From Isochrysis galbana (taxonomy: Eukaryota > Haptophyta > Isochrysidales > Isochrysidaceae), in contig CM030932.1 in assembly GCA_018136815.1 (NCBI GenBank), forward strand, positions 6,238,407 through 6,302,406: a stretch of DNA of 64,000 nucleotides. Reading direction: 5' to 3'. Below are positions 50,895 to 61,266 of the stretch, one piece after another; position 1 is the first letter of the stretch, and every line of letters starts with the position of its first letter. Made by a program: the position numbers and the translations under genes. The notes under the pieces are model-generated. The model was not told the DNA's origin, ran no database searches, and was given only the letters and a program-made list of their open reading frames with translations.

Positions 50895-51050
50895 GGGTCA
50901 ACCTACTTTTATGAGTGGGGGTCTCATGGGGGCCGTCCCCCTCACTCCATCGTGGATACCCTCCTGGTTGGGCTCGCACAACCAACCTCAGCCCCTGCCT
51001 CCTGGCAGGGTTGGGCACTCAACAACTTGACCCAGACCCCTAGTGGGCGC
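50895..51050 (+). mobile_element. Class B retroposon fragment
   Basis: CAACCTACTTTTATGAGTGG head (T-G pair closing the TTAT loop), CACAACCAACCTCAGCCCCT and GACCCAGACCCCTAGTGGGC. About 150 bp remain. Confidence 0.65.
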
Positions 51051-51299
51051 GGGTCGCGACTCGCACTCCGCCCGCACGACGGCGATGGGCCTGCCCTCGA
51101 GCTGACTTCCCTCCGCATCTTTGTTCGCTAGGCAAACAGAGGCCTCTGGGGGTAGAGCAGGTGCAGGTGGGGGAGACTGGGCGCCAGACTGGGCGGGAAA
51201 AAACTTCAGGTGGGTCGGGAGGCCCCAATTTTTTTATCATGGGACGGGGGGAAGATTTCCCCTCCTCCTCTCTCCCCGCGCGAAGCCGAACCGGCAGAG

Positions 51300-51430
51300 C
51301 GATGGCGACTTGGGGTTGGCAGAAATATCAAATATCCACAAAATCGGACCCAAATATCCAGCAAAAATATCCGCAAAATATCCGCCAAGTTACCCGCCAA
51401 ATATCCAGGAAAAGATCCTGCTCTGCACTA
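51300..51430 (+). repeat. Irregular AAATATCC(A/G) repeat
   Basis: AAATATCCACAAAATC, AAATATCCAGCAAAAATATC and CGCAAAATATCCGCC recur six to seven times. No coding value. Confidence 0.5.
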
Positions 51431-51594
51431 TAAATAGCACTACACCCCAACGCCGTTGCGCCACGCTCACGCTTGGGTGCTTGGGTGCGGCGGTTATTTA
51501 TAAGTTATTTTCGAGCTCTAGCCTCCATCCCCATCCTTCATCCTCCATATCCATACCCATACATCTACATTTGACACTTGCACATAACTGATGA

Positions 51595-52145
51595 TTGATT
51601 GACCCCCTGCGTAAAGCGCATCGTCGCTCTCCTTTCGGCTCTCTCTTCCTTGTTTTTTCATTCTCCGTGCTTCCCCGTTCAAGTGGGGAAAGGTATGTGA
51701 ATGTGAGGGAGAGTTGGGTCAATGTTGTGAGTGAGAGCGTGACGTTTGTGTGTGGTTCTCTTATTGGTTATTGGACAGGAGGGGTCGTAGTCGGTCTCTC
51801 ACGTCGTCGTTCGTGTCCATCGTTCTCGTTCTCGTTCTCATCTCCGTCCTTGCTCACGTACCTCGTTCGTAACACTCACGTTACCCCACCAGCCTCTCAC
51901 CCTCGCTCGCTCACTCTCGCTTTCGCTCTCGTCTCTCGTCATCGCTATGTCCGCTCCGTCTCACCCAAGCCCGTGCCCCCGCCTCCCGCCTCCTCCCGAG
52001 GCGGGAGAGCCCGTCTTTCCCTTGACCCCAGCCTCCGCCGTGCCTCTCGCCGCCTCCCTTCTGTCTCCTCAATTCCCATCCGAAGTAGTGGTATCCTCGG
52101 ATCCGTCAACGTCAAGCCTGCTTCTGGATTGGCCTTAAACACTAA
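51595..52145 (+). other. Open, Ser/Arg/Pro-rich stretch of uncertain coding status
   Basis: Two plus frames are open here (one with MSAPSHPSPCPRLPPPPEAG at 51947). The sequence is CTCGTTCTCGTTCTC-type low complexity and neither product has a recognisable domain. I treat it as non-coding unless transcripts show otherwise. Confidence 0.2.
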
Positions 52146-52149
52146 CAGT

Positions 52150-52310
52150 AAACAGGTGCTCTACTCCTAGCCTTGTGGCCAGAGACAGGAGCTCCGCGCT
52201 GGGAATTACGTTGCCTTTGTTGTCCGAATCGTACATACAAGGGGCGGAAAACGCCTAGGTCGATTCTTTTCTTTGGTTGCCGCCCCATGCCGGCTTGGGC
52301 TGCGCTACGC
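52150..52310 (-). mobile_element. LINE ORF C-terminal fragment
   Basis: The minus frame reads AAQAGMGRQPKKRIDLGVFR PLYVRFGQQ, matching the LINE protein encoded at about 7940-8020. Flanking LINE sequence is strongly degraded. Confidence 0.65.
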
Positions 52311-52439
52311 CATGGAGAGCAAGCCGAGAGAATGATTGGGCAAAGCGCGTGAGGAGCGACGCGGCAGCCGCCGCGAGCAAGGATCGGAGAAGCGTCGGCG
52401 CTCCGCACGCTCTTAGCCTTAGTGCCCAGCGGGTTCGCT

Positions 52440-52797
52440 TTCGTGACGGGTGAGGCTGGGGCATGGCCCTGGGGGCCCCTCCTGCCTCTCCCTCGCTGGC
52501 GCTCCGCGGCCCTGCAGGTCAACTGGAGCTGGCTGGGGGGGGTCCTGATCAGGGGGGGCCCAGGGGGAGGAGGGGCTTGTCAGAGGGATGGGCTGGTCAC
52601 GACAGGCTAGGGCGGGCGAATCAGGCGTGCCTGTGGGGAGGGGGAGGGGTCAGCATGGCAGTGTGGTCCTGGCAAGCCATCAGCCATCAGGCGTGCCAGG
52701 AGAGTGGGTGGTTCCTCCCCCATGGCGGGGGAGGAGTGGAGAGAGGGGGAGGCTCGTGACCCCCCATGGGTGAACCAAGCATAAACTTAGTTGACTA
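52440..52797 (-). mobile_element. Class A retroposon, alternative body, minus
   Basis: The head near 52793 reads CAACTAAGTTTATGCTTGGT. The body matches 24868-25200, including the duplicated CAGCCATCAGCCATCAG. It is truncated at 52440. The right flank holds a 43-bp imperfect direct repeat (GAAATGAGGGGTGGCGAGTC / CAAATGAGGGGCGTCGAGTC). Confidence 0.7.
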
Positions 52798-52888
52798 AAA
52801 CCTGAAATGAGGGGTGGCGAGTCAACTGGACCTCAAATGAGGGGCGTCGAGTCGCCGGTCCACCCTCCAAAGTGTGGGTGCTTCTATA

Positions 52889-53079
52889 GTTTAAAAATTC
52901 TTGAAGATGCCCGCTATGCTACTATCTGTTCTCTCCACTCCCGGATCCTCGCTCGACATCGCCCTCGCACCTCGCACCCCCTTCTCTCCCCTTCCCCTTC
53001 CCGCTCGCCCCCCCCTCGTTCCTTTTTGTTTGGTTTCGGGGGGTCGGCCCACGTACACTACTTTGGGCCTAGCGTTGGA
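52889..53079 (-). mobile_element. LINE-family 3' region hosting a nested retroposon
   Basis: TTCTTGAAGATGC .. CGTTCCTTTTTGTTTGGTTTC .. GGCCCACGTACACTACTTTGGGCCT is a divergent copy of the LINE 3' untranslated region (compare 4680-4760). It is interrupted at 53064-53079 by the insertion that follows. Confidence 0.55.
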
Positions 53080-53837
53080 AAAAACCTTTTAATATTCTTA
53101 CCGCACTCGCGGCGAATGGAACCACTACCCACTACAAGTAGCACGTAGCATACTCTCTACACCCCCATTCCCCGGCCCTTCTCCCCCCGCCATCAGGCGG
53201 CTCCCCCCGTACACTACTAGGGGGATTGGGGTGGAGGGCTTAGATATGGTCCGGTGGCCCGCGCCACCCCCCGGTGATCTTTCCCCCCCTTCCTCCTGTG
53301 TCTCCGAGTGGGCGGCACCCTCTGTCTCGTCTTATCCTGTAAACAGGCGCGAGACTTACCGATTTTCCGGTGGGCGGAGCTCTCGCTCGCGCCCACCCCC
53401 TTTTCCGCGCTCTCTCTCCCCTCTCCTGCGGCACGCGCGATGGCGCGCCTGCGGCAGGCCTCCAGCTGCCCTCTGGCGGCCCCTGGAGGCTCCTGGAGGC
53501 CAGCTCAGGGGGCAGAGGAGGCTGGGGCTGGGCCCTGGCCTCCCCTGCCTCTCCCTCGCTGGCGCTCCCGAGCCTCTGGGGCCCCCAATCTGCACCTGTC
53601 TGCCTGTCGACCAGGGGGGAGGGGGGGTTGGAGCAATGGGCTGGTCACGAGGGGCCAGGATGGGCGAATGGGGCGAGCCTGTAGGGAAGGGAGTGGGTCA
53701 GTAGGGCAGTGGCCTCCTGGCAAGCCATCAGGCATGCCAGGAGGATGGGTGGTTCCTCCCCCATGGCAGGGGAGGAGTGGAGAGAGGGGGGGGCTCGTGC
53801 CCCCCCATGGGTCAACCAAGTATAAACTTAGTTGTGA
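53080..53837 (-). mobile_element. Complete class A small retroposon with 16-bp target duplication
   Basis: The 758-bp element is bounded by TGGGCCTAGCGTTGGA at 53064-53079 and 53838-53853. In minus orientation it starts CACAACTAAGTTTATACTTG. It is colinear with 578-1333 over its whole length, including GGTAAGTC, GTTTACAGGATAAG and a CCACCGGACCATATCTAAGCC block, and ends GGTAAGAATATTAAAAGG plus T-rich tail. It fixes both ends of the family independently of the first copy. Confidence 0.88.
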
Positions 53838-53853
53838 TGGGCCTAGCGTTGGA

Positions 53854-54190
53854 GGAGGGGGGGGGAACAGGCCTCTTGGATCTCGTTTGATTGGGCGCGT
53901 GCGCTGTTGCACCGCGGTGTGGGGGGCCATGCTTCTATAGTTTTACTACTATACCAAAATGGGGGGGCGGGGGGGGGGTGAAAGCAACAACTGGACCTCA
54001 GGTTGCACCTTCTCGAGCCCCTTCGACCCCTATAATGAAGGCATAGGTTCAGCTGCTACTTCCATCGAGCAACGAGCGACTATCCGTGACACGGGTCATG
54101 CCCTCGCCTTCTTACATTCTATTCCCGGATCACACATGCTAGCACGAAGTTGTTGGTGTTCGCAGTTAGGAACAGCTGCTAATTTGTCAC
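53854..54190. other. Intergenic region
   Basis: The rest of the interrupted LINE-like sequence (G run at 53856) and the 3' flank of the next minus-strand gene. No gene. Confidence 0.35.
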
Positions 54191-54194
54191 AAGG

Positions 54195-56256
54195 CTATGA
54201 GGACGACGCCACAGCTAGCCGTGTGGCTTCAGCTATCTTGCGCACGGACGCAACGGCGACGGCAACTTTTTCCGCTGCATCTTGAGCAGCGGCAACAGCT
54301 GAAAACTCGTGCCCCGCACCCTCGAGCTGCGTAGGGTACACTTGTCGATGGCAAAGCTCGAACACCATTGCCCCGGAGCTTGTTGTGACGTCAGCGGCGC
54401 TTTTAGATGCATGGACCTCAGCTGCCACGAGCTGGATGCTTGAGGAGCTGAGCTTTGAGCGTTTAGGAGACGGTTCTTGCGCAAGTGGTAGGGCGAAACC
54501 CGAGCCGAGCCCACTATCAAAGTTATGCATCACTTGGGGCACATACTCGTCGTCATCATCTTCCTCAGGGCCGCCTTTAAGGTCGTCATAGCCTTCCCGG
54601 CTTGCATCGGCAAGGAACGCGCCACCTAAGAAGCCACGGCCAACGTCATCTGCAAAAGCTCCTTCTGTGACAGCAACATCTTTTGCTTCACTATCTTCGT
54701 CTTCCTCCGCTTGCAGGTTGGCCATGCGAGAGCCGGTAAGAGGAGGTGAGTCATGGCTGCTCGCAAGCACAGTCTCCTCCCCGCCTCTTGTCATCTGTGC
54801 AAAGGCGCCACTCGCCGGCTCGCCGGCCACATGATGACCAAGGATCTCAGTCCGTTTGCTGATTGACGGTAGCACGCTGGCCACGGATGTAGTTTCCACA
54901 GCACAACCTTCACCGGATAGCTTAGCACCTTCTCCCTGCTCGTGATCCACGTGCGGCGCATGTGTACTAATGTCAGCAGGTGTGTCACCTTCTGAACCCC
55001 CTCCGCCTTCCTCTCCGTTACCGTCGGAACCGCTCGCACTGTCAGCAGCCGTAGAGGGTGCAGTAGGCTCACTGCCACTTGCACAAGCCAACTGATTGTC
55101 GTACTTGTGTGAGAACTCGAGCTTGCCCGACGTGCCAGCACTCCAACCAACAATGTGTGTGCCATCAGAGACCTGCGGAGAGGTCAAGAGAATAGGTGCG
55201 AGAGCATGCCCGGCGTGCAGACGCGATGTAATATACTTTTCAGCCCTGATTCAATCGGATCCTCGTGCATCCTCCAAATGTGTCTGATCAGTACGCAGTC
55301 ACGAGGCTGTCCGAGCGAGCCATTTGGTGCAGAAGCCGCTCGTCTCACCTGTCTAAGAGCAAAGTAGGCCTCTTTGTATGCAGCCCTCTTCTTCTTGAGT
55401 TGATCGGGCGCCAAATCGCGCGGATCAGCTTTCACCTGGCGTGCGCATTCAACCCAAAGGTGAGGAAGAACGTGCGCTCTCACCCGTTCCAGGCTCAATT
55501 GGGCAATTGCGCGTCGGGCTAGTACAGAGGCGTAGAAGTTGCGACCTACCAATTCTTCAGCAGACAGATTACGCCTGATTACCGCCAAGCGGAGGTCCTC
55601 GTTCTTTGCGATGTTGAAGAGCAGCGAGCGAGCCTTCGCCGCATAATCCTTGCCCGTGTAGAGTGTGCTCAGAGCGGCCTCTACTTCGGCAGCGAGGGCT
55701 GGTACATGGCCAACCACTGCCGGATCCTGGAAAGAGGGCGCGGGTTTGGGGGCAGACAAAGGTTGGAAACGGCACCTTCTGAACATGCTGGGTCAGCAAA
55801 TGCACTCGCGCAGCCATCACGATGTTGGCCGCTCCTTTTCTCGGCTAACTCTCGCTTTCCACCTGCCCCGACCTTCCCCATCCCCGCCCTTCCGCCCTCT
55901 CCGCCACAGCTCCCTACCTGCCCTTCCCTCTCGTCTCTCCTGTCTCTCTCCCTCTCTTACTCTCTTCCTCTCCCTCTCTCTCTTCCCCCCCTCCCTCTCT
56001 CTCCCTCTCCCACTCTCTCCCTCTCTCTCTCCCTCCCTCCCCCCTCCCCTCTCCCTCCCTCTCCCTCCCTCTCCTTCCCTCTCCCTCTCCCCCCCCCCCC
56101 TCTCACAGTGTCCTTCTTGCGCAGCGCAGTGTCAATCTTGTCAATGATGCGCTGTCGCGCCTCGGGCACGAGGGACGGATCGCGAGGGCTCGTCAGCCTC
56201 GGCGCACTTCGCTGCTGCCGCGGGCTCGGCGGTTCGGCGGACGACAAATCGGCCAT
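54195..56256 (-). CDS. TFIIS central-domain (TFS2M) protein, Bye1/PHF3/DIDO-like
   Basis: Three exons on the minus strand, 56256-56107, 55726-55349 and 55172-54195, all phase 0 GT-AG, giving 501 aa. The start is MADLSSAEPPSPRQQRSAPR. Residues about 35-175 carry a TFIIS central domain: ARQRIIDKIDTALRKKD, then EVEAALSTLYTGKDYAAKAR, SLLFNIAKNEDLRLAVIRRN and LSAEELVGRNFYAS. In TFIIS and the Bye1/PHF3 group this domain docks on RNA polymerase II. The TFIIS zinc ribbon is absent. The C-terminal half is acidic and low complexity (GGPEEDDDDEYVPQVMHNFD; SPKRSKL nuclear-type motif) and ends in an alanine-rich helix. Intron 1 (380 bp) is a long CT-rich tract. Confidence 0.8.
55860..56105 (+). repeat. 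CT-rich low-complexity tract in intron 1
   Basis: CCCTCTCTCTC-type repeats fill most of the first intron of the TFS2M gene. All frames are open through it. Confidence 0.7.
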
Positions 56257-57160
56257 CGAGCTCCCGCTTCTCCTCTCTCGCCGCCTCGCTCGCTCTCTCT
56301 CCCCCCTCTTCCCTCTCTTCTCTCTCCTCTCTCTCTGCTCTCTCTCTTCTCTCTCTCTCTTCGTTTTCTTCTCTCTCCTTCCTGCTTCACCTCTGTCTCT
56401 CTCGCACCCCCCCCCCCCCCCCCCCCCCCCTCTCTCGATCATCGCTCGCTCGGGCTCGTCCTCTGCTGCTGGTGTACCTCCCTTCCTTCCTTTTCATATT
56501 TTAACTCATTCTCTCTTATCTGTAGTGGTTGCCTTCTCTCTCACAGAAAAATACGTACGACCTCGTATGGCACGTCTCTATCTTCTCTCTCTCTTCCGCT
56601 TCTTCTCTTCTTGTAACCCTTCCATCCCAACGGACGTATTTCATCCTCTCTCCAACCAAGCGGGGACCACCAACAAGGGGAAGATTTCTGGTGGGCGGAG
56701 AGCCCCCCCCCCCTTTCCGTATTTGTGGTGTGTTCACGGGGCGAATCCTCTCGTTTATCAGTACGGTATCAGTACTTTAGTACTCCTACCTCCTACCTAC
56801 TACCTACTGTGCTCAGAGTCCTCGTATTCTTGTTGTGGCACAACGCTAGCCTTCATGTCTGCTGTCGATATGGCTTTTGACCCAATTGCTTTCAAGGAAA
56901 TCTTAGCAAATCTTACGCTTACGCTTACGCGGTGGTGCATTCAAATTCAACTAACCACTAAGTTTATAGTTGGCAACGTTTGGCAAAGCACAAAGCTTTG
57001 ACACAGCAAGCACGCGCGCTAATAACGTCTAACATTCGCCACCGGAGGCCCCGAGCCGGAGACCGGAGAGCCGCCGAACTTCGAACCGAGCCCTGGCGCG
57101 CTATGCGAGCCCGTTCTTGGTCATCAGCCCGGTTCCCGGCCCGCGCCACAAATATGCATA
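56257..57160. other. Upstream flank of TFS2M gene, no gene
   Basis: Pyrimidine-rich with a C run (56407-56430). A class A-like head remnant CCACTAAGTTTATAGTTGG lies at 56957-56975. Open frames reflect low complexity. Confidence 0.4.
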
Positions 57161-57164
57161 TGAA

Positions 57165-57235
57165 ATAGCCCGGTCACTCACTCATTTTAACCACTATTTT
57201 CCACCTCCCCTGGGTGTCCAAGGATCCCGCAGGGT
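57165..57235 (-). repeat. Dispersed repeat, inverted copy of 1865-1930
   Basis: GCCCGGTCACTCACTC, TTTTAACCACTATTTTCCAC and GGGTGTCCAAGGATCC. See 1865. Confidence 0.6.
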
Positions 57236-57985
57236 CCCTCCCTACCTGCCCCGCCAGCCGCCTCCCCCCTCCGAACGACCCCCTCCCGCCCCACGAAGGG
57301 CAATGGCGTCGGTGAGGGACGGACCGAGGGACCCCCCTCCCTTCCCCCGCGCGTGACGGGCTATTTTGGGAGATTCAGGCGGGCGCTCACGGGAGGGAAT
57401 CGGAGTGTTGGTGAATGTGGGGCGCATCACTATTAGAAACGCGGAGCTTCCGCGACGTCCGATCGCCCGCGATCGGCCGAAGAATGGCCTGGAGGTGGTG
57501 GCCATGGAGAGCCCAGAGCTCTCGCGAGCAATGTGGGGGCCCACTAGTAGGTGGCACGCGGTGTCTTGAAGGTGGCACACATCCGTTCTGACCTATCATT
57601 GCCCCTCGCACCGCAGGAAAGCCTCGATTCTTGCGCCCGGTCGCCATGGCATTGGTACGCTTGACGTCGACAAGCGCTCGCTCGAATGCGTGGATTTAGA
57701 ACTCCTCCTGTGAGCCGAAATGCGCGACAAGCCGGTCGCGCCCGGGGTGTTCCTGCGAATGATATATCACCCCCAGGTAGCCTGGTCATAGCAAGCATGT
57801 TTACGCTCTCCTTCGCTCCCAAATTTGAAAAGCAGGTGTGCATCGTCCTCACTACCGCCTTGACAGCGGTGGCGGTGGCATGCGCGGATGCACTCAGCAA
57901 AAGAAATGTCGCTGTTGGAGCGGAGGCAATGCATTGGCTTCATGGGACTGCTCTCACTCAAAAAAAAGCAACACAAAAGCAGAAG
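57236..57985. other. Intergenic region with short open frames
   Basis: The frame at 57366-57569 (GIGVLVNVGRITIRNAELPR) and a reading at 57686-57985 with a hydrophobic helix (VCIVLTTALTAVAVACADAL) are open. Neither has a recognisable domain or clear splice context. They may be fragments of an element. Confidence 0.25.
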
Positions 57986-57989
57986 CAGC

Positions 57990-58443
57990 ACGCCCAGTGC
58001 CGGCTCAAAGTTGGGCACTGACACATCTCTCGGCATCGTGATGGTAGCGTTGACGCCGGGGGCGTGGCCAGCGCGCTCGGTGCCGGCTCAAAGTTGGGCA
58101 CTCGCGCGTATCACGGCACCGGGACGGTAGCGTTGAAGCCGGGGGCGTGGCCGATTTCGGCGCGGTGCACGCGGCCGGCTGCGGCGATTGGCGTAGCTGC
58201 AAGGGTGGCATTTGTGAGTGCGGTGCCTGGTGTGCCACCCAGTATATCTGGATCTACACCAAAGCGCCGGCAGCCCGCCCAATTTTGGTGTGAAGTTGGG
58301 GCTTCTCGTCTCAACAGTTGCAGTGTTTCGTGAACAGCTGTTACTAGTGATACTCATGTACATATCGATGTCAATCGCAATCCGTGTCGATGCTCATAAA
58401 ATGTGTAGAGAAGCACATTTCGTGGAGGGTATGAGCTGGTAGA
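57990..58443 (-). repeat. Inverted copy of the 202-bp-unit element
   Basis: Reverse complement of 35568-35940 plus part of one more unit: CTACCAGCTCATACCCTCCA ends at 58443, and CCGGCTCAAAGTTGGGCAC occurs at 58004 and 58085. See 35568. Confidence 0.8.
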
Positions 58444-58955
58444 GCTTATGGCTCCGTCACTAGTTGTGCATGCCTTGCATGAAGGGCATCAGTAAAAATA
58501 TACCGGAGGGGGCCCGAATACTTTTTAGCGCTTGGTCTTCAGAGGCTTAAAATTGGCCATTTTTCGAAAATTTTGCCGGAGGACCCCCCTTTTTTTTGCT
58601 GATCTCTCATACCAGAACCTATAGAAAGCTTATTTAGGCCTTCATTTGCCCATTACCGATTTCGCCCTCCGCACCCCCCAGGTGAGTGACCGGGCTATAT
58701 GAAACGCCAAGAACCAAGAACCAAGAAGCGGAAAGCGGAACCGCTAGACTTTGATATCATGGACCGCATTATCATCCATTCATCTCGAGTCAACTATCAG
58801 TAAACTGATAGGGTCATGGAGCGCGCGCCGCCTCCCTCCCTTTGGAAATCAAAGCCGCAGCTTGGATTGTAACGAGATGAACGAGATGGCCTGATTGAGA
58901 TTGATGGCCCGCCGACGACGAGATGAACGAGATGGCCTGATGGCGATTGGTCAGA
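58444..58955. other. Intergenic region
   Basis: Contains the remnant GTGAGTGACCGGGCTA at 58682 and a 27-bp repeat GAGATGAACGAGATGGCCTGAT at 58875 and 58919. No gene. Confidence 0.35.
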
Positions 58956-58959
58956 CGTC

Positions 58960-59280
58960 GGTGGATGACGTTGGGGTCTGTACGGGGGACAATATGAAGC
59001 TCATCAATGGTAAGTGTATCGCGCGGTGCACATACATGTGAATCTGGTGGCGATAATTTGAGTGGGCTGAATACCATGCTGAATAATATGGGCACCTGTG
59101 TGGGTAGCAGCGTCCAATTGGTGGATGGTCAATGTACAATGTATTGCAAGTGGCATTATGGGGGTATGTACAGGGTCCGACGTCACATTGTTGGATGGTA
59201 CATGTGTTTCATCTTCTGGCACTGACTATATATATTCCCAATGTGCGGGGCGTTCGCATTATCAGTGGGATAGTGGATAG
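58960..59280 (+). pseudogene. Remnant with three C-x-G-x2-(V/M)-x-L-x-(D/N)-G-x-C modules
   Basis: Three plus-strand readings in different frames carry the same pattern: GVCTGDNMKLINGKC (58975), GTCVGSSVQLVDGQC (59093) and GVCTGSDVTLLDGTC (59162). Stops or frame changes separate them. They look like decayed repeats of a secreted cysteine-repeat protein, or exons whose introns I could not place (GGTAAGTGT at 59009 is donor-like). Confidence 0.4.
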
Positions 59281-59453
59281 TCAACGGTCAGGAGAGGAGA
59301 ATCGACCTTCCTTCGGGGGATTACAATCACTTCAACGTCTTCAGACTGCAGGGGATGAACGCAACGGAGACTGCATTTACACGGTCGGTGCTCTTTGGTA
59401 TGGACATACACCCCATTAAATGTACAGAGTCTACGATCGGAGTGGCAGACTTG

Positions 59454-59575
59454 GTGCTGAAGTCGCGTTCCGTCAAAAGAGGGCCAGGTTATTATTTTTT
59501 TTCACCCAGAGGTGCATGTTTTCTTTTTCAACCAGTCTCCATTGTATTATTTGAGTACAACGCTAATTAAGGAAG
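59454..59575 (-). repeat. Pre-insertion (empty) site of the 5564-6072 transposon
   Basis: In reverse complement this reads GGAGACTGGTTGAAAAAGAA AACATGCACCTCTGGGTGAA, A-tract, ATAACCTG, GCCCTCTTTTGACGGAACGC. It joins without interruption the two flanks that at 5506-5563 and 6073-6108 are separated by the 509-bp element plus duplicated ATCACCTG. Confidence 0.85.
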
Positions 59576-59624
59576 CTAACACCCAAAACACACAGCACGT
59601 GGACGTTCGAGCTCTTCCTCAGTG

Positions 59625-60135
59625 ACAAAATCTGATTGAGTGCGTCAAGGGGGGCCTCAAATATCTCGAAGATCGCTTGACGGACAATTGCGCAAGATCG
59701 TATCATTGCAAGGATCAGCATGAGGAGATGGGATGGCTGCGGGCTCTCGACCCCTCCTATGCCAAAGAAATCGATTCAGTTTGGATTAGATCACTGTGTA
59801 CGATGAATTCAGTAGCTCACTTGTCTAGTAATTTGGCTGACAAGCTGGAGCAAGAGCTTCGTGTCTACCAGGGCGCGGCGCAAAACTTCACGGTCGACCG
59901 CGCCGACATTCCAGACTTCACAACTAAGGTTCTCCATTGGTGGGCTTGCAACCATTCCAAAATCCCTAATTGGGCTGCTGTGGCTCGTATAACTTTCTCT
60001 CTCACACCTTCGTCTGCTGCATGTGAGCGCGTGTTCTCGTTGTTGAAATGTATGTTCGGCCACCTGCAAGCTAGCAGCCTTGCGGATCAAGTGCAGGCAG
60101 GCTTGATGTTGCGATATAATGATCGTCCGTGTTAA
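59625..60135 (+). pseudogene. hAT-family transposase C-terminal fragment
   Basis: Open for about 165 codons to a stop at 60133-60135. The C-terminal part, VLHWWACNHSKIPNWAAVAR followed by ITFSLTPSSAACERVFSLLK, is the hAT dimerisation domain (W..N....P.LA.....PSSAACERVFS). The DDE catalytic region and N-terminal zinc finger are not present upstream. A good 3' splice site (TTCCTCAG) lies at the 5' edge of the open frame (59621), so this may be a terminal exon. It lies 50 bp from the empty site of the 8-bp-duplication transposon. Confidence 0.75.
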
Positions 60136-60381
60136 GTGAGTATGAGTGTTGTATACGTAGTGAATGTATGTTGAAACTACTAGCTACGCTACTACTAACT
60201 ACTACCACCACCACCATCGTCCGATGTTGTATGTGTGCGTGTGGCGTGCTAATGCTAAGTCTTAAGTCCGAAAAAACTTCGCGAAACTTTTGTGAAACTT
60301 GGGTAGGCAGTGAGCAACTTTTGCGAAACTTTCGCGCGAAACTTGGGGGGGTCCGGCGCGAAACTCTGACCTGGCCCTAGA

Positions 60382-60457
60382 GGAGGGCTCCGAAGGGAGA
60401 GGAGGGCTCTGAAGGGAGAGGAGGGCTCTGAAGGGAGAGGAGGGCTTTGAAGGGAGA
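60382..60457 (+). repeat. Minisatellite, 4 x 19 bp
   Basis: Units of GGAGGGCTCTGAAGGGAGA start at 60382, 60401, 60420 and 60439, with one substitution each in units 1 and 4. Confidence 0.9.
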
Positions 60458-60502
60458 GGGGGGCTGGTAGGCAATGCAGGGCGGCAGGGGGGCGGAGAAC
60501 TG

Positions 60503-60635
60503 CTCAACTGCAAGGCAACAGCTCAACTGCAAGGCAACAGCTCAACTGCAGGGCAACTGCTCAACTACACGGCAACTGCTCAACTGCAGGGCAACTGCTC
60601 AACTGCAGGGCAACTGCTCAACTGCAGGGCAACTG
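60503..60635 (+). repeat. Minisatellite, 7 x 19 bp
   Basis: Units of CTCAACTGCAGGGCAACTG start every 19 bp from 60503 to 60617. It has the same period as the neighbouring array but unrelated sequence. Confidence 0.9.
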
Positions 60636-60709
60636 CTCACCCTTCCCTCGTCTCCTCCATATAGACGTGTGACGAAACTTGTTGTCTGCTTTTACGCGGT
60701 CGGTGCTCT

Positions 60710-60925
60710 TTGGTGTAACTCATCAGTGCTCTTTGGTGTGAGACGTAAATCGTGAATTCCAACGAGATATCGACCCTGCCCCCAAGTCGAGTGAATGGAG
60801 TCAGACCATGTGTGGGTTTCAACATGTGAAGTGTCCAGTTGAGTCAAGTAACCTCCAGGTGACAACGAAAGGTGTTAGCAGGGATGGGGATAATTGATAA
60901 TTGAACGCTTTTGGTCTTTTCAGGC
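60710..60925 (-). repeat. Inverted copy of 45143-45370
   Basis: TGGTGTGAGACGTAAATCGTG .. CCCCAAGTCGAGTGAATGGAG .. TTGAACGCTTTTGGTC is the reverse complement of 45145-45345. Confidence 0.7.
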
Positions 60926-61266
60926 TCGCTTGGGGGAGACGGTCTCGCATACGACCAGGGATTCTCGGTAGCATTTTCTAGCGTTTTCAGGGTCCAATTT
61001 TTGGACCCCAATTTTTCTCTCGGGGGTCGTATGCGTAGGGTCTAAGGCACTCGAGAACCAGGCCCTGTGAAAAAAAGCCGCACGGGCCCGGGGCCCGGTC
61101 GACAGATGCAACCAAAATAAAACTCACTATGGTCCACTTTCGACGGGACGCGACCTTAGGAACCATCACGATTTTCAGGGTCTTTTCAATAGATTATTCA
61201 AAGAAATGAACGCTACGAGTACAAGAGTCCAAGAGTCTGGCTAGCTGGCGAGCGCGCGACGGCAGC
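60926..61266. other. Upstream flank of CS-domain gene
   Basis: No gene. CGACGGGACGCGACC at 61143 loosely echoes the LINE/hAT flank word GACGGAACGCGAC. Confidence 0.3.

Noticed and set aside
55706-57001. 431-codon plus frame opposite the TFS2M gene
   Set aside because: It runs antisense through exon 2, the CT-rich intron and exon 1. Composition is Ser/Leu/Pro from low complexity, while the minus strand encodes a clear TFIIS central domain with correct splice sites.
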